In this document: piece by piece, positions 33,346 to 41,336 of the stretch
How the letters are laid out: the number at the start of each line of letters is the position of its first letter
Position numbering within the stretch: position 1 is the stretch's first letter
Assembly: GCF_900547205.1 (NCBI RefSeq)
Contig: NZ_URFY01000019.1
Coordinates: 1 to 64,000 of the forward strand
Length of the DNA: 64,000 bases
Origin: an uncultured Bacteroides sp.
GTDB taxonomy: Bacteria > Bacteroidota > Bacteroidia > Bacteroidales > Bacteroidaceae
Direction of reading: 5' to 3'
Position numbers and translations under genes: made by a program
The notes under the pieces: model-generated
Told to the model about the DNA's origin: nothing
Database searches by the model: none
What the model saw: only the letters and a program-made list of their open reading frames with translations

Positions 33346-34896
33346 TCATAAAGAAGGAAGCCTATTAAACAGGAAGAAAGTCGGCAACCGATCCGGATTT
33401 AATGTATATCGTGCCCGTTCTTTCAAAAGAGGGTCGGCATTCATCACGGCACAAGAGTGGGGAACGGCTGACATCATGGGCCAATCTCTTAATGAATTTC
33501 CTACGATTAAGACTTGTTCAAGAGGAATATCCATCGTCTCACATAGATATAGCACCCCTTCCCTCTTGCTTGCTTCGCCATGAACGACTGTCACAAGTGG
33601 GGGCTTATGAAAAACCTGATAAGCTCTTTCTTTGAGCCGTGTCAGCATCTCCGCCCGCAGTTCTTTGCCGGATACCAACATACTGTATTTATAAACCCGG
33701 TCTTCATATTCGTGAGCCGTCGTCTTCGTTGCCTTTTTACAGATATCCGGCAATGCATCTATCGGCATACATTTTATCCGGCCGTCGAAAGACAATAACC
33801 CTCCGTCTGCAAAGACCCCACCATTAAACAGACTGAAAAGACTACTGCCCAATTTTCTTCGTGCCTGCTCCACGGACAAAGAGGTGGCAAGGTATAAAGG
33901 GGTGGAACGTGCTATATATCGCAAAGCAGTAGCATAACTTTCAGGAACATTTCCTTGCGCATCGGTAAGCGTTCCGTCCACATCAAAAAACACTGTACTG
34001 ATTTCCGGTTTCTCGGGTATTCGCCAAAGTACGCCTTCGCCCATTATCTTCCGGAGAGGATGATTGCATAAGTTACTGAAAGCAATATAGCAATCGCAGA
34101 TCTTTCGCCGACAAGGAAGCGATAACGCCAGTTCCCTACTTTGATAAAGGTTTCCTATCTTCACCTGGCTGCGCGGGCAAGCATAAATATCCCCTTTCCC
34201 ATCAACAAAACAACTGCTTCTTCCTCCCGAACAGGCATTCCATTGTGCCGGAGCATTTCTCAAATCATATTCAAAAAGATTATCCAGTTGGCTGAAGAAT
34301 TGAATATCCTCATGGCTTAGCGGCGTCTTCAATCCCTGCATGGCGTTGATGAACAAATAAATATCCGGTGAAAGCAGATTTCGCAATTCGTGGAGTATAG
34401 TTTTTGCCGAAGGATTGCCTACCGCTCCGGCACAAACTTGCATTCCTGCCTGATGAAGCGTATGAAGTTGCCGGACAAATTTGTCTACCGGAGCCATTTC
34501 CGGATGAAAACTAGCCCATACTTTAATCTTACTCATTAAGTGGGGAGCCGTTTGAAGTTCGTCCAACCAATGGTCGGAAGGAAAAGAAAGGTTAGTCTGA
34601 CAAGAAATACCGACAACCTGCGGCAAAGCTGCCAGACGCATGATTCCTTGCCGATAATATTGGTGTATCAAGGCTTCCCCATAAGGAATGATAAACAACT
34701 GTAGAGGCTCTTTCCCCTCCCATTGCTCAATAGCTGTTATAAAACGATGCCATGCCTGCTTATCCGATGCCACAGACACAGAATTCGGATGAGACTTCTT
34801 GCCAAATGGACAATAAGAACAGGTATAGTTACAGCTGTTCAATTTGCCGCGGTAGTATATACGCTTGATGGTATGTAAAGAGCTGGCAGTTGTCAT
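33346..34896 (-). CDS. STM4011-like radical SAM protein fused to a HAD phosphatase
   Basis: A 516-aa two-domain protein from ATG at 34896; the upstream TTG at 34911 is less likely. The radical SAM domain carries the CX3CX2C cluster motif (CNYTCSYC, near Cys22/26/29), and C-terminal Cys residues in CSGGRSSCFVDG, DIYACPRSQ and KICDCYIAFSNLC resemble an auxiliary SPASM/twitch cluster binding site, as in peptide-modifying enzymes. From about residue 303 a HAD hydrolase begins with FFDVDGTLTD and ends with IVGNSLRDWPMMS, the acid motif. Such HAD domains remove phosphate or phosphosugar groups. The cluster with STM4012-STM4015 relatives supports the family. The fusion suggests coupled radical modification and dephosphorylation. 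Confidence 0.85.
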   Translation of the reverse strand: MTTASSLHTIKRIYYRGKLNSCNYTCSYCPFGKKSHPNSVSVASDKQAWHRFITAIEQWEGKEPLQLFIIPYGEALIHQYYRQGIMRLAALPQVVGISCQTNLSFPSDHWLDELQTAPHLMSKIKVWASFHPEMAPVDKFVRQLHTLHQAGMQVCAGAVGNPSAKTILHELRNLLSPDIYLFINAMQGLKTPLSHEDIQFFSQLDNLFEYDLRNAPAQWNACSGGRSSCFVDGKGDIYACPRSQVKIGNLYQSRELALSLPCRRKICDCYIAFSNLCNHPLRKIMGEGVLWRIPEKPEISTVFFDVDGTLTDAQGNVPESYATALRYIARSTPLYLATSLSVEQARRKLGSSLFSLFNGGVFADGGLLSFDGRIKCMPIDALPDICKKATKTTAHEYEDRVYKYSMLVSGKELRAEMLTRLKERAYQVFHKPPLVTVVHGEASKREGVLYLCETMDIPLEQVLIVGNSLRDWPMMSAVPHSCAVMNADPLLKERARYTLNPDRLPTFFLFNRLPSL

Positions 34897-34907
34897 CGTC
34901 CTTTCAT

Positions 34908-36173
34908 TCAATAAGAATACGTTTCCATTAGTTCTCTTATCTTAGGAGAAATAAATAGCTGACCAATATAGTCGGAAAAGCCCAGTCCTTCTGAAGTCAG
35001 GCGAATACGGTCGGCAGTTTCTTCTAGCCATCCCCGTTCCGCCAATTGCCGGAATGACGGAATCATATCCAGTGTTTCACCAAAACGGCGGTAATATTCA
35101 GCTTTATCAATTCCTATATAACACATCAGGTTTTTAATGATAAAACGCTGCTGCTGTTTTTCGTTGGAAAGGATAAACCCATTTTGGGCTACTGTGAAAT
35201 CAGTAGTTGCAATATATCGGTCAATCTCACGTCCAATGCATTGTTGGCAAACCGTATATCGGGTGGCATAATGCAGATGACCCAGATAGCTACGTCCGCC
35301 CGACCCGCACGAAAGCATCACTTCGTCGCCGCATGAGACTTCCTCATCCGTGGGCGGATGATGAATGAAGCGTCGCATGGAGGTTTGCAAGAAGCCACTT
35401 GCTCTCAATAAATCACAAGCGGCACTATACATCCGAAAACAGGTATCGTCAGACTCACGTTCGGTAATCCCCGTACCCTGGCGCACATACAACGGATAAA
35501 TAAACAATTCATTCGGCTGAAACCGGAGAGCTTGTTCCAATGAATAGAGGAAGCTTTCTACTGTCTGTCCCTTGATTCCGTATATCAGGTCAATATTGAA
35601 ATAAGGAAAATCCATTTGCCGGATATCTTCCAACGCTTTATAGATAGCATTTTGACGGGGACGTCTTTTCAATGTTTTCAGCTCTTCATCCACAAAACTT
35701 TGAATGCCTATACTCACACGGGCTACTTCCGCTTGCTTCAATAGGTTCAGACGATCCCAATCCGCATATTCGGGAGAAGTCTCTACGGAAGTAAAAGCAC
35801 GGGACGGATGCACACCAAACAAATCGGCAGTGGTGCACAATTGTTCTAATTGAGGTATAGTGAGAAGTAACGGTGTACCTCCTCCGATAGCAAAACTATC
35901 GAAAGTCAGCCCGGTGGTAAGCGGAGCCAATTGTTGTGCCTGTTGGTGAAGAGTTTCCAAATAGGACGTGATGTATTCCGTACGATTCGTTTGCAGAGAG
36001 AACAAATTGCAGTATCCGCATTTATGGCTGCAAAAAGGAATATGAAAATAGAGCGACGCCTTTCGCCCTTCCAACTGCTCCAGATAAGGTATAAGCGAAA
36101 CCGGAGTAGAAAAAGAACGGTAAGCCGTTTTGTGCGGATAACTATACATATAGTCTACATATCGTGAGTTCAT
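34908..36173 (-). CDS. STM4012-like radical SAM protein (HemN/CPO-like)
   Basis: A 421-aa radical SAM protein with CSHKCGYC (CX3CX2C, near residue 47-54) in HIPFCSHKCGYCNLFS, the pattern of HemN-type coproporphyrinogen dehydrogenase relatives, plus IGGGTPLLL and SIGIQSFVDEELKTLKR, which bind SAM. The C-terminus has the winged-helix HemN-like tail. It is not a housekeeping HemN: the gene overlaps the STM4013-like gene by four bases and precedes STM4011 in an operon. Members of this family probably act with the partner radical SAM enzyme on an unknown substrate. Reaction unassigned. Confidence 0.85.
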   Translation of the reverse strand: MNSRYVDYMYSYPHKTAYRSFSTPVSLIPYLEQLEGRKASLYFHIPFCSHKCGYCNLFSLQTNRTEYITSYLETLHQQAQQLAPLTTGLTFDSFAIGGGTPLLLTIPQLEQLCTTADLFGVHPSRAFTSVETSPEYADWDRLNLLKQAEVARVSIGIQSFVDEELKTLKRRPRQNAIYKALEDIRQMDFPYFNIDLIYGIKGQTVESFLYSLEQALRFQPNELFIYPLYVRQGTGITERESDDTCFRMYSAACDLLRASGFLQTSMRRFIHHPPTDEEVSCGDEVMLSCGSGGRSYLGHLHYATRYTVCQQCIGREIDRYIATTDFTVAQNGFILSNEKQQQRFIIKNLMCYIGIDKAEYYRRFGETLDMIPSFRQLAERGWLEETADRIRLTSEGLGFSDYIGQLFISPKIRELMETYSY

Positions 36174-37030
36174 TGTTTGGTTAAGATAAAGTGTTTGTAA
36201 GGAACCGTATAAACGGATTCATGAGAGATACAATGATATTCATACCCGTCTTCTCCATAACAGGTGCCATGATCGGAAAGTGCAATTACCAACGTGTTCG
36301 CCCGCTTCCGAAAAGCCTGAAACAAGCGGGGCAACTGACTGTCGATATATCTCAGTGCGGCTGCATGAGATTCCTTGTCGTCCTTGTTTTTACCATTCAC
36401 ATAGTGGCAGTTGGGGTAATGGATGGCCGAAAAGTTGATATACATAAATATACGCTTGTCGGCAGGATAATTTTCGAGTTTGTTCAAGGCAAAGTCTATC
36501 TGCCGCTCGGTGCTATCGGGGGCGGTGCAGCCGAAAGTGGGCAACCAATAGCTCTTTGTGAAATAGCCGGGAAAGACACGTCCCAGTTCATTGCGCTTAC
36601 TGAAGAAGTTCACGCCGCCTATACAGATGGTTTCATATCCCGTATTGGCAAGGCTCTGTACAAATGTTGCCTCCTTAAACGGGTAACTGCCTTTGGGAGG
36701 AATCCTTCCCGTCCCCGCCTGCATAGGGAAAAACAACCATTTACGGTCACGCAGCACATGAGGTTCGGCCGGCGAAGGAAGAAATCCTGCAAAGATGGCA
36801 AAATGGGAAGGATAAGTGAAATTGCCCGGAGCGTGCCTTTTCTCCCACTCTCCGCCGTGACTGTTCAATACGGGCGTTCCGCCGGACGCTTCTTCCGTCT
36901 TGCTGACATCGTAGCGCAAGGTATCGAAGCAAAGCATCAGTATATCGTGTGTACCCACCACCTCGTTCATATCCAAATCCGGATACCGATTCTGTTCGCC
37001 TGCGGGCAACTCATCTATTTGATTGGTCAT
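36170..37030 (-). CDS. STM4013-like alkaline-phosphatase-fold hydrolase
   Basis: A 286-aa protein with the alkaline phosphatase/sulfatase superfamily pattern. ILMLCFDTLRYDV (~30-42) supplies the first metal Asp pair. APGNFTYPSHFAIFAGFLP (~67-85) carries the P-S-H sequence around the nucleophile. LSDHGTCYGEDGYEYHCISH (~254-273) gives the second metal ligands. It lacks a signal peptide and the full C-x-P-x-R sulfatase motif, so it is probably a cytoplasmic phosphatase-, phosphonatase- or sulfatase-like enzyme. It overlaps the ATP-grasp gene by 20 bases and the STM4012 gene by four, meaning tight coupling. Its substrate is likely the product of the same pathway. Confidence 0.82.
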   Translation of the reverse strand: MTNQIDELPAGEQNRYPDLDMNEVVGTHDILMLCFDTLRYDVSKTEEASGGTPVLNSHGGEWEKRHAPGNFTYPSHFAIFAGFLPSPAEPHVLRDRKWLFFPMQAGTGRIPPKGSYPFKEATFVQSLANTGYETICIGGVNFFSKRNELGRVFPGYFTKSYWLPTFGCTAPDSTERQIDFALNKLENYPADKRIFMYINFSAIHYPNCHYVNGKNKDDKESHAAALRYIDSQLPRLFQAFRKRANTLVIALSDHGTCYGEDGYEYHCISHESVYTVPYKHFILTKQ

Positions 37031-38021
37031 ATTTCTTTTTTATAGTTTTTATCTGTCGGACATAAATGGAATTGTTCGCATACATATCTTGGTAAATGTG
37101 ATCACCCTGCCCGTTCACCTCTATTATATAAGGAATACCCGTACCCTTTTCCAGCAGCACATCCACTCCGGCATAAGTCAGCCCCAGTGTACGAACAGCC
37201 GCTTTACATTGACCGAAGATTCCCCGCTCCACCGCTTCCGGCAGAGAAAGTTCGCTCCATCGCCGAGCTTTGTTGTTCAAGTGCAGATTGGTAATGCTTC
37301 CCTTGCTGCATCTCACCACAGCGTAGTCTATTTCAGAATCCCTACACACCACCCGGAGATCATAATTCTCTCCATGCAACTGTTCTTTAGGTATCCATGC
37401 TTCCAGTATAGCATCCGTGCTCATCACCGCTTCCGCCAGCAGGCGGATTTCTTCCTCTTCACACAAACGATGAATCCGCTTTGTGTTATGGATTATTCCG
37501 TCCACTCGCTGCAAGGTGGTAAATACCGCCCACTTCTTTCTTACAGGTTGATAGCGCATAGCCATAATTCCGCCGGCTCCCGAACCGTAACGCGGTTTGA
37601 GAAAACATCCTCTGCCACATTCCGAAAGGTGCTGCACCAACTCTCCGAACGAACGTGGAGACGCCACTACCGGAGTCACCCTCAGCCCGTCCACCGCCAA
37701 CAGTCTTTTCGATTCCCGCTTGTCCAGTGCTTGAAGCAATACCTGTGGAGTGTTCAGAAAATGCACATCGTCAGCCAACTTCATTTCGCCGAGCTTCCGC
37801 AAAGTCTCCATATACTTCTCATTCAGCCGGGCATACTTCAAGAAGTCCGTTTCGTGGCTCACCCACGGTTCGAGTTTCACAACTGCCTGCCGCAAGGACG
37901 GCAAGCAGTCGATAAGTTCTTCGTAAGTGATGAAACGGATTTCTGTCTGCAAGCTGCGTCCTGCCTCCACAAAGTATTTAATTCTCTTGGAGACCGCGTT
38001 GCCGACAACGATTATCTGCAT
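37011..38021 (-). CDS. STM4014-like ATP-grasp protein
   Basis: A 336-aa ATP-grasp enzyme. Motifs for ATP binding are present: CFLKPRYGSGAGGIMAMR (~150, phosphate-binding loop), EAWIPKEQLHGENYDLRVV (~208) and YIIEVNGQGDHIYQ (~308, Glu and Asn magnesium ligands). ATP-grasp enzymes form amide or ester bonds to a carboxylate via an acyl-phosphate; relatives act on peptides (graspetide or glutamate-ligase type). The N-terminal ~100 residues are family-specific. The gene lies seven bases after the WGR/LRR protein and overlaps the hydrolase gene by 20, so the proteins likely work as one system. Confidence 0.84.
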   Translation of the reverse strand: MQIIVVGNAVSKRIKYFVEAGRSLQTEIRFITYEELIDCLPSLRQAVVKLEPWVSHETDFLKYARLNEKYMETLRKLGEMKLADDVHFLNTPQVLLQALDKRESKRLLAVDGLRVTPVVASPRSFGELVQHLSECGRGCFLKPRYGSGAGGIMAMRYQPVRKKWAVFTTLQRVDGIIHNTKRIHRLCEEEEIRLLAEAVMSTDAILEAWIPKEQLHGENYDLRVVCRDSEIDYAVVRCSKGSITNLHLNNKARRWSELSLPEAVERGIFGQCKAAVRTLGLTYAGVDVLLEKGTGIPYIIEVNGQGDHIYQDMYANNSIYVRQIKTIKKKYDQSNR

Positions 38022-38028
38022 CCGCCGC

Positions 38029-39090
38029 TTATTCTGTAATCATCGGAGTGACCCAATCATCATCCGGATCTTCCGATTCGGAAACATCAATCTTCACAGG
38101 CAGTTGCTGCAATTTCTTCCTCATGTCCTTGCTTAGGTAGTTATAGCGCATATTGATAAACTTCAAATGAGCTATCTTATCCATATTGTCCAGCAACATC
38201 TGAGCACCGGCATCTGTGAGTACACCTGCCGAAATATCCATCGTTTCCAATTGGGGAAGAATGTCCGATTCGAGGAACATTTTCACAATTATATCCTGCA
38301 GTTCCGAATTGACAATGCCCAGATACGTCAGTTTCGGGAAACGTGCCTTGGAGAAAAGCGGACGGAATATTTCAATATCATCATCAAATCCATAATCATT
38401 CACACCCACATAAAGAATCAGCTTTTCAAGATTCGGAAAATCGGAAGCCACAATGTCTTCTACCACTTCCGTTGGTAGTCCACCACTGATAATCTCCAGT
38501 GAACGAAGATTCGGACGCGAAGTCTGTCCCAAGCGTAAACAATTCGTTCCTTTTATTTTCAAATCTTTCAGATTGGGCAATACCGCAAGCAGCGGGGTAA
38601 GGTCAGTTTGTTCAATCCATGATATCTCTTGCTCTTCCTCGTCAATATCTCCCCAGAATAGTCCTTCCAGTTGTTCAAACTTATCTTTATTCTCGATGAT
38701 GAAGTTCATCAATGCAGTACAATCGTCACCTTCATAGCTCCAGCAACCGAAAGCCATCTGTTTATATTCCGACAGATGTTTGTCTTTCCGGATTCTATCC
38801 AGCAGATTAACATCATTCTCATAATCATCATAGCTCAAACCGAACTTTTTGCCTTCCACTTTCATCTCACGGGCCTTTTCTTCTTCTGTTTCCACATAGC
38901 CTTTTTTCGTTTTCTCGGCAATCAGTTTACCGGCAGCTTTCTCGGCCTCCTCAGGAGTAGAGAAGTTTTTCACCTGTGTCTGTCCGTCAGTACCCAGCTT
39001 ACCATAGTTTACGGTAACATCTGTTCCGACCACGTCTATACTCCAGAATTTCTGCGACTTAAAGTCTTTAAATACGAAAACTCTTTTCAT
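38029..39090 (-). CDS. STM4015-like WGR and leucine-rich-repeat protein
   Basis: A 353-aa protein. Residues ~1-70 form a WGR domain (KSQKFWSIDVVGTDVTVNYG, KLGTDGQTQVKNF), a small nucleic-acid- or protein-binding module. From ~150 to ~330 are irregular leucine-rich repeats (FPNLEKLILYVG, FPKLTYLGIVNSEL, LPQLETMDISAGVL, IAHLKFINMRYNYL). The extreme C-terminus is acidic with Ser/Thr (KIDVSESEDPDDDWVTPMI). It is the first gene of the operon. It may be a scaffold or recognition protein, or itself the substrate of the ATP-grasp and radical SAM enzymes. No enzymatic motif is visible. Confidence 0.82.
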   Translation of the reverse strand: MKRVFVFKDFKSQKFWSIDVVGTDVTVNYGKLGTDGQTQVKNFSTPEEAEKAAGKLIAEKTKKGYVETEEEKAREMKVEGKKFGLSYDDYENDVNLLDRIRKDKHLSEYKQMAFGCWSYEGDDCTALMNFIIENKDKFEQLEGLFWGDIDEEEQEISWIEQTDLTPLLAVLPNLKDLKIKGTNCLRLGQTSRPNLRSLEIISGGLPTEVVEDIVASDFPNLEKLILYVGVNDYGFDDDIEIFRPLFSKARFPKLTYLGIVNSELQDIIVKMFLESDILPQLETMDISAGVLTDAGAQMLLDNMDKIAHLKFINMRYNYLSKDMRKKLQQLPVKIDVSESEDPDDDWVTPMITE

Positions 39091-39115
39091 AATATCGTTT
39101 TAAAAGTTGTTGTTT

Positions 39116-39150
39116 ATTCCAGGCATGAACATAATGTTCATGCCTGGAAT
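39116..39150 (-). promoter_or_regulatory. Perfect 15-bp hairpin at the start of the STM401x leader
   Basis: ATTCCAGGCATGAAC (39116-39130) and GTTCATGCCTGGAAT (39136-39150) are exact reverse complements around a five-base loop ATAAT. It lies in the leader of the STM4015-like gene (25 bases before ATG) and begins six bases after the end of the -7 box, that is, at about +1. It could stabilise the mRNA 5-prime end, bind a protein, or be a DNA operator. There is no following T run, so it is not a simple terminator. Confidence 0.75.
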
Positions 39151-39155
39151 ACTTG

Positions 39156-39163
39156 CAAAAATA
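39156..39163 (-). promoter_or_regulatory. -7 element of the STM401x operon
   Basis: Minus-strand TATTTTTG fits TAnnTTTG, with a TTGG at 39185-39182 about 18 bases upstream as a possible -33 element. Transcription would start near 39150, at the edge of the 15-bp hairpin. Confidence 0.6.
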
Positions 39164-39275
39164 ATTAATTCCTTTTATATGCCAAGGAATTGTACGGAAA
39201 AAGAGTTTTTTCATTTTCAGATTAAGATGCATTCTATCATTACCATCTATGTCATTTTATCAGATTAATGATAGT

Positions 39276-40340
39276 TTATTTTAGATTACTATTAAAGAAT
39301 GTAACCATTTTGTCGAATGGAATCAAATCCAATCGGTCGTACAAATCCACATGGCTTGCACCTGGGATAATCAACAATTCTTTATTATCGCCCTTGAGTT
39401 TCTTGAATGCGTCTTCACCAAAATAGCGTGAATGAGCTTTTTCTCCATGGATAATAAGCACCGCACTACGAATCTCATCAGCATAGGCCAGTAACGGCAT
39501 GTTCATAAAGGAGAGCGAAGAAGTGGCATTCCATGCACCGTTGGAATTGATGGAGCGCGGGTGGAAACCACGGTCAGTTTTGTAGTAGTTGTGATAGTCT
39601 TGCACAAACTGGGGCTCGTCTCCTGTGAGTGTATCGGGCAGACCGTCAACGGAAGGCGTGATGTTTCCCGATTGTGCGTCTTTGGTGCGCAGTTCGTTCA
39701 ATTGCCTTCGTTTTTCATAGCGTGCATCGGCATCCATTGAGTCGAAATAACCATTGGCATTTACGCGGCTCATATCATACATGGTAGAAGCGACCGTTGC
39801 CTTAATGCGAGTATCCATCGCCGCTACATTAAGTCCCATACCGCCAAATCCACATATGCCGATTGTACCTATACGCTCCGCATCAACACTGTCCAACGTA
39901 ATAAGATAATCCACAGCCGCGCTGAAATCCTCGGTGTTGATGTCCGGCGACGCTACATTTCGTGGTTCGCCACCACTCTCACCCACATATGAAGGGTCGA
40001 AAGCCAAGGTAATAAATCCACGCTCGGCCATGCTTTGTGCATACAATCCTGATGCCTGCTCTTTCACTGCACCGAACGGACCGCTCACTGCAATCGCAGC
40101 CAACTTCCCTCCAGCATTTTTAGGTGTATAGAGATCACCTACAAGAGTGATGCCATAACGGTTTTTGAAAGTTACTTTTTGATGTTCTACTTTCTCACTT
40201 TGCGGGAACTTCTTGTCCCATTCTGTGGTAAATACTTTTGTTTCCATTTTCTTATCATTTTTATTGTTTGTGCAGCCTGCAAGTGTCATTGCTCCTACAA
40301 AGGCTACGATTACTACTGATTTGAAATTCATTGTTTTCAT
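39276..40340 (-). CDS. Alpha/beta hydrolase lipoprotein
   Basis: A 354-aa protein. Lipoprotein signal with AMTLAGC (Cys ~23) and ATG at 40340. The alpha/beta hydrolase core shows the nucleophile elbow GICGFGGMG, with Cys in the nucleophile position (dienelactone-hydrolase-like rather than Ser), SGPFGAVKEQASGLYAQ before it, and IIPGASHVDLYD supplying the catalytic His. Related to large YcjY-like hydrolases. Its promoter has a TACCTTTG -7 box at 40396-40389. Located downstream of the AraC/alcohol-dehydrogenase pair with a terminator between, so it is transcribed separately but may belong to the same response to small aldehydes or esters. Confidence 0.8.
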   Translation of the reverse strand: MKTMNFKSVVIVAFVGAMTLAGCTNNKNDKKMETKVFTTEWDKKFPQSEKVEHQKVTFKNRYGITLVGDLYTPKNAGGKLAAIAVSGPFGAVKEQASGLYAQSMAERGFITLAFDPSYVGESGGEPRNVASPDINTEDFSAAVDYLITLDSVDAERIGTIGICGFGGMGLNVAAMDTRIKATVASTMYDMSRVNANGYFDSMDADARYEKRRQLNELRTKDAQSGNITPSVDGLPDTLTGDEPQFVQDYHNYYKTDRGFHPRSINSNGAWNATSSLSFMNMPLLAYADEIRSAVLIIHGEKAHSRYFGEDAFKKLKGDNKELLIIPGASHVDLYDRLDLIPFDKMVTFFNSNLK

Positions 40341-40388
40341 ATTTGATTATTTTATTACTACTGACTTATTCGCTTCCTTTTACGATGG

Positions 40389-40396
40389 CAAAGGTA
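40389..40396 (-). promoter_or_regulatory. -7 element of the alpha/beta hydrolase gene
   Basis: Minus-strand TACCTTTG, a perfect TAnnTTTG, 49 bases upstream of the ATG at 40340. Confidence 0.6.
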
Positions 40397-40403
40397 AAGC
40401 AAA

Positions 40404-40431
40404 AGCCCCACAGTGTCATTGCTGTGGGGCT
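40404..40431 (-). terminator. Terminator of the AraC-family gene
   Basis: Arms AGCCCCACAG and CTGTGGGGCT (10 bp perfect, 8-base loop) followed on the minus strand by TTTTGCTTTACC. It separates the AraC/ADH unit from the hydrolase promoter. Confidence 0.85.
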
Positions 40432-40474
40432 CAAAGAAGCTTTCTCAAAAGCTCAAGTTGCTTTTTCTACAGGG

Positions 40475-41320
40475 TCAAGCCTGAATGGCGGTTGGCGGTA
40501 TGCCATATTGTTTTTTAAAAGCAGTTGAAAAATGCGAAGGGTTCTTGAAACCGACCTCCGCATAGACATCCACAACCTTTTTACCACCCTCTTTCATCTT
40601 GGCATAAGCTACTTCGAGACGTTTACGAATCAACCATTTTTCGGGTGTAAGATCGCTGACTTTTTTGAAATCGCGCTTAAAGGTAGCGAGACTTCTTCCT
40701 GTATAATGAGCCAACTCATCCATTGTAAATTCAGTCATATAATTCTGATTCATAAAATCCAGAATGTTCATTTTCCACGGTTCGTTAAAATCGAATAGCA
40801 TCGGAGCAAATCGTTCGTTGATGTGCAACAAGGCGAGCACCCCCTCTTGCATTTTCAGGTTCATCAAATCATCTTGCGGTTTCACCTCCGGATTAAAATA
40901 AGGGGTCATAGAAGCAAAAAGACTGGTAATTTCCGCGCTTTTAGGCAGTTTTATTACTCCGGTATCAAGTTTGGGAGTGGATGCGGAAATTTTATGTTGT
41001 TCCAATTTAGTATACATCTCCCGTAGGAAATTACGGGTGAAGTTAAGAAAAACTCCACAATAACGCTCTCCGTTGAATGTCTTCTTATACATGGTGATGT
41101 GATGATCACGAGGAATAAACACACATTCTCCTTTAGCGACATGTATTTGTTCTTTCCCATTGTCGAGAATCATTTCACCCGAATACACGTAATTCATGGC
41201 ATATTCGCGGGAACGGTGAACACAGCCGCTGACATCATCGTAATAGAAACTGAAAAATACATCTTTATAATTGAAAATGAGCTTCATAGACTCCGATTGT
41301 TCAGTATACTCTTCTTTCAT
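40475..41320 (-). CDS. AraC-family transcription regulator
   Basis: A 281-aa regulator. The N-terminal cupin-like sensing domain (YVYSGEMILDNGKEQIHVAK, CVFIPRDHHITMYKK) is followed by a C-terminal AraC DNA-binding domain: first helix-turn-helix FTMDELAHYTGRSLATFKRD and second VVDVYAEVGFKNPSHFSTAF, ending KKQYGIPPTAIQA. The gene starts 16 bases after the alcohol dehydrogenase stop, so both are in one operon. This resembles the yqhC-yqhD pair of enterobacteria, where the regulator responds to aldehydes; here that is inference. Terminator follows. Confidence 0.87.
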   Translation of the reverse strand: MKEEYTEQSESMKLIFNYKDVFFSFYYDDVSGCVHRSREYAMNYVYSGEMILDNGKEQIHVAKGECVFIPRDHHITMYKKTFNGERYCGVFLNFTRNFLREMYTKLEQHKISASTPKLDTGVIKLPKSAEITSLFASMTPYFNPEVKPQDDLMNLKMQEGVLALLHINERFAPMLFDFNEPWKMNILDFMNQNYMTEFTMDELAHYTGRSLATFKRDFKKVSDLTPEKWLIRKRLEVAYAKMKEGGKKVVDVYAEVGFKNPSHFSTAFKKQYGIPPTAIQA

Positions 41321-41336
41321 ATTCCTACTTACTTTA

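Noticed and set aside
36191..37045. Plus-strand ORF of 284 codons opposite the STM4013-like gene
   Set aside because: Shadow of the hydrolase gene; no family pattern.
37023..38039. Long plus-strand ORF of 338 codons opposite the ATP-grasp gene
   Set aside because: It lies exactly antisense to a strongly supported enzyme; the product has no signature and is rich in His, Arg, Pro and Ser as reverse-frame shadows are.
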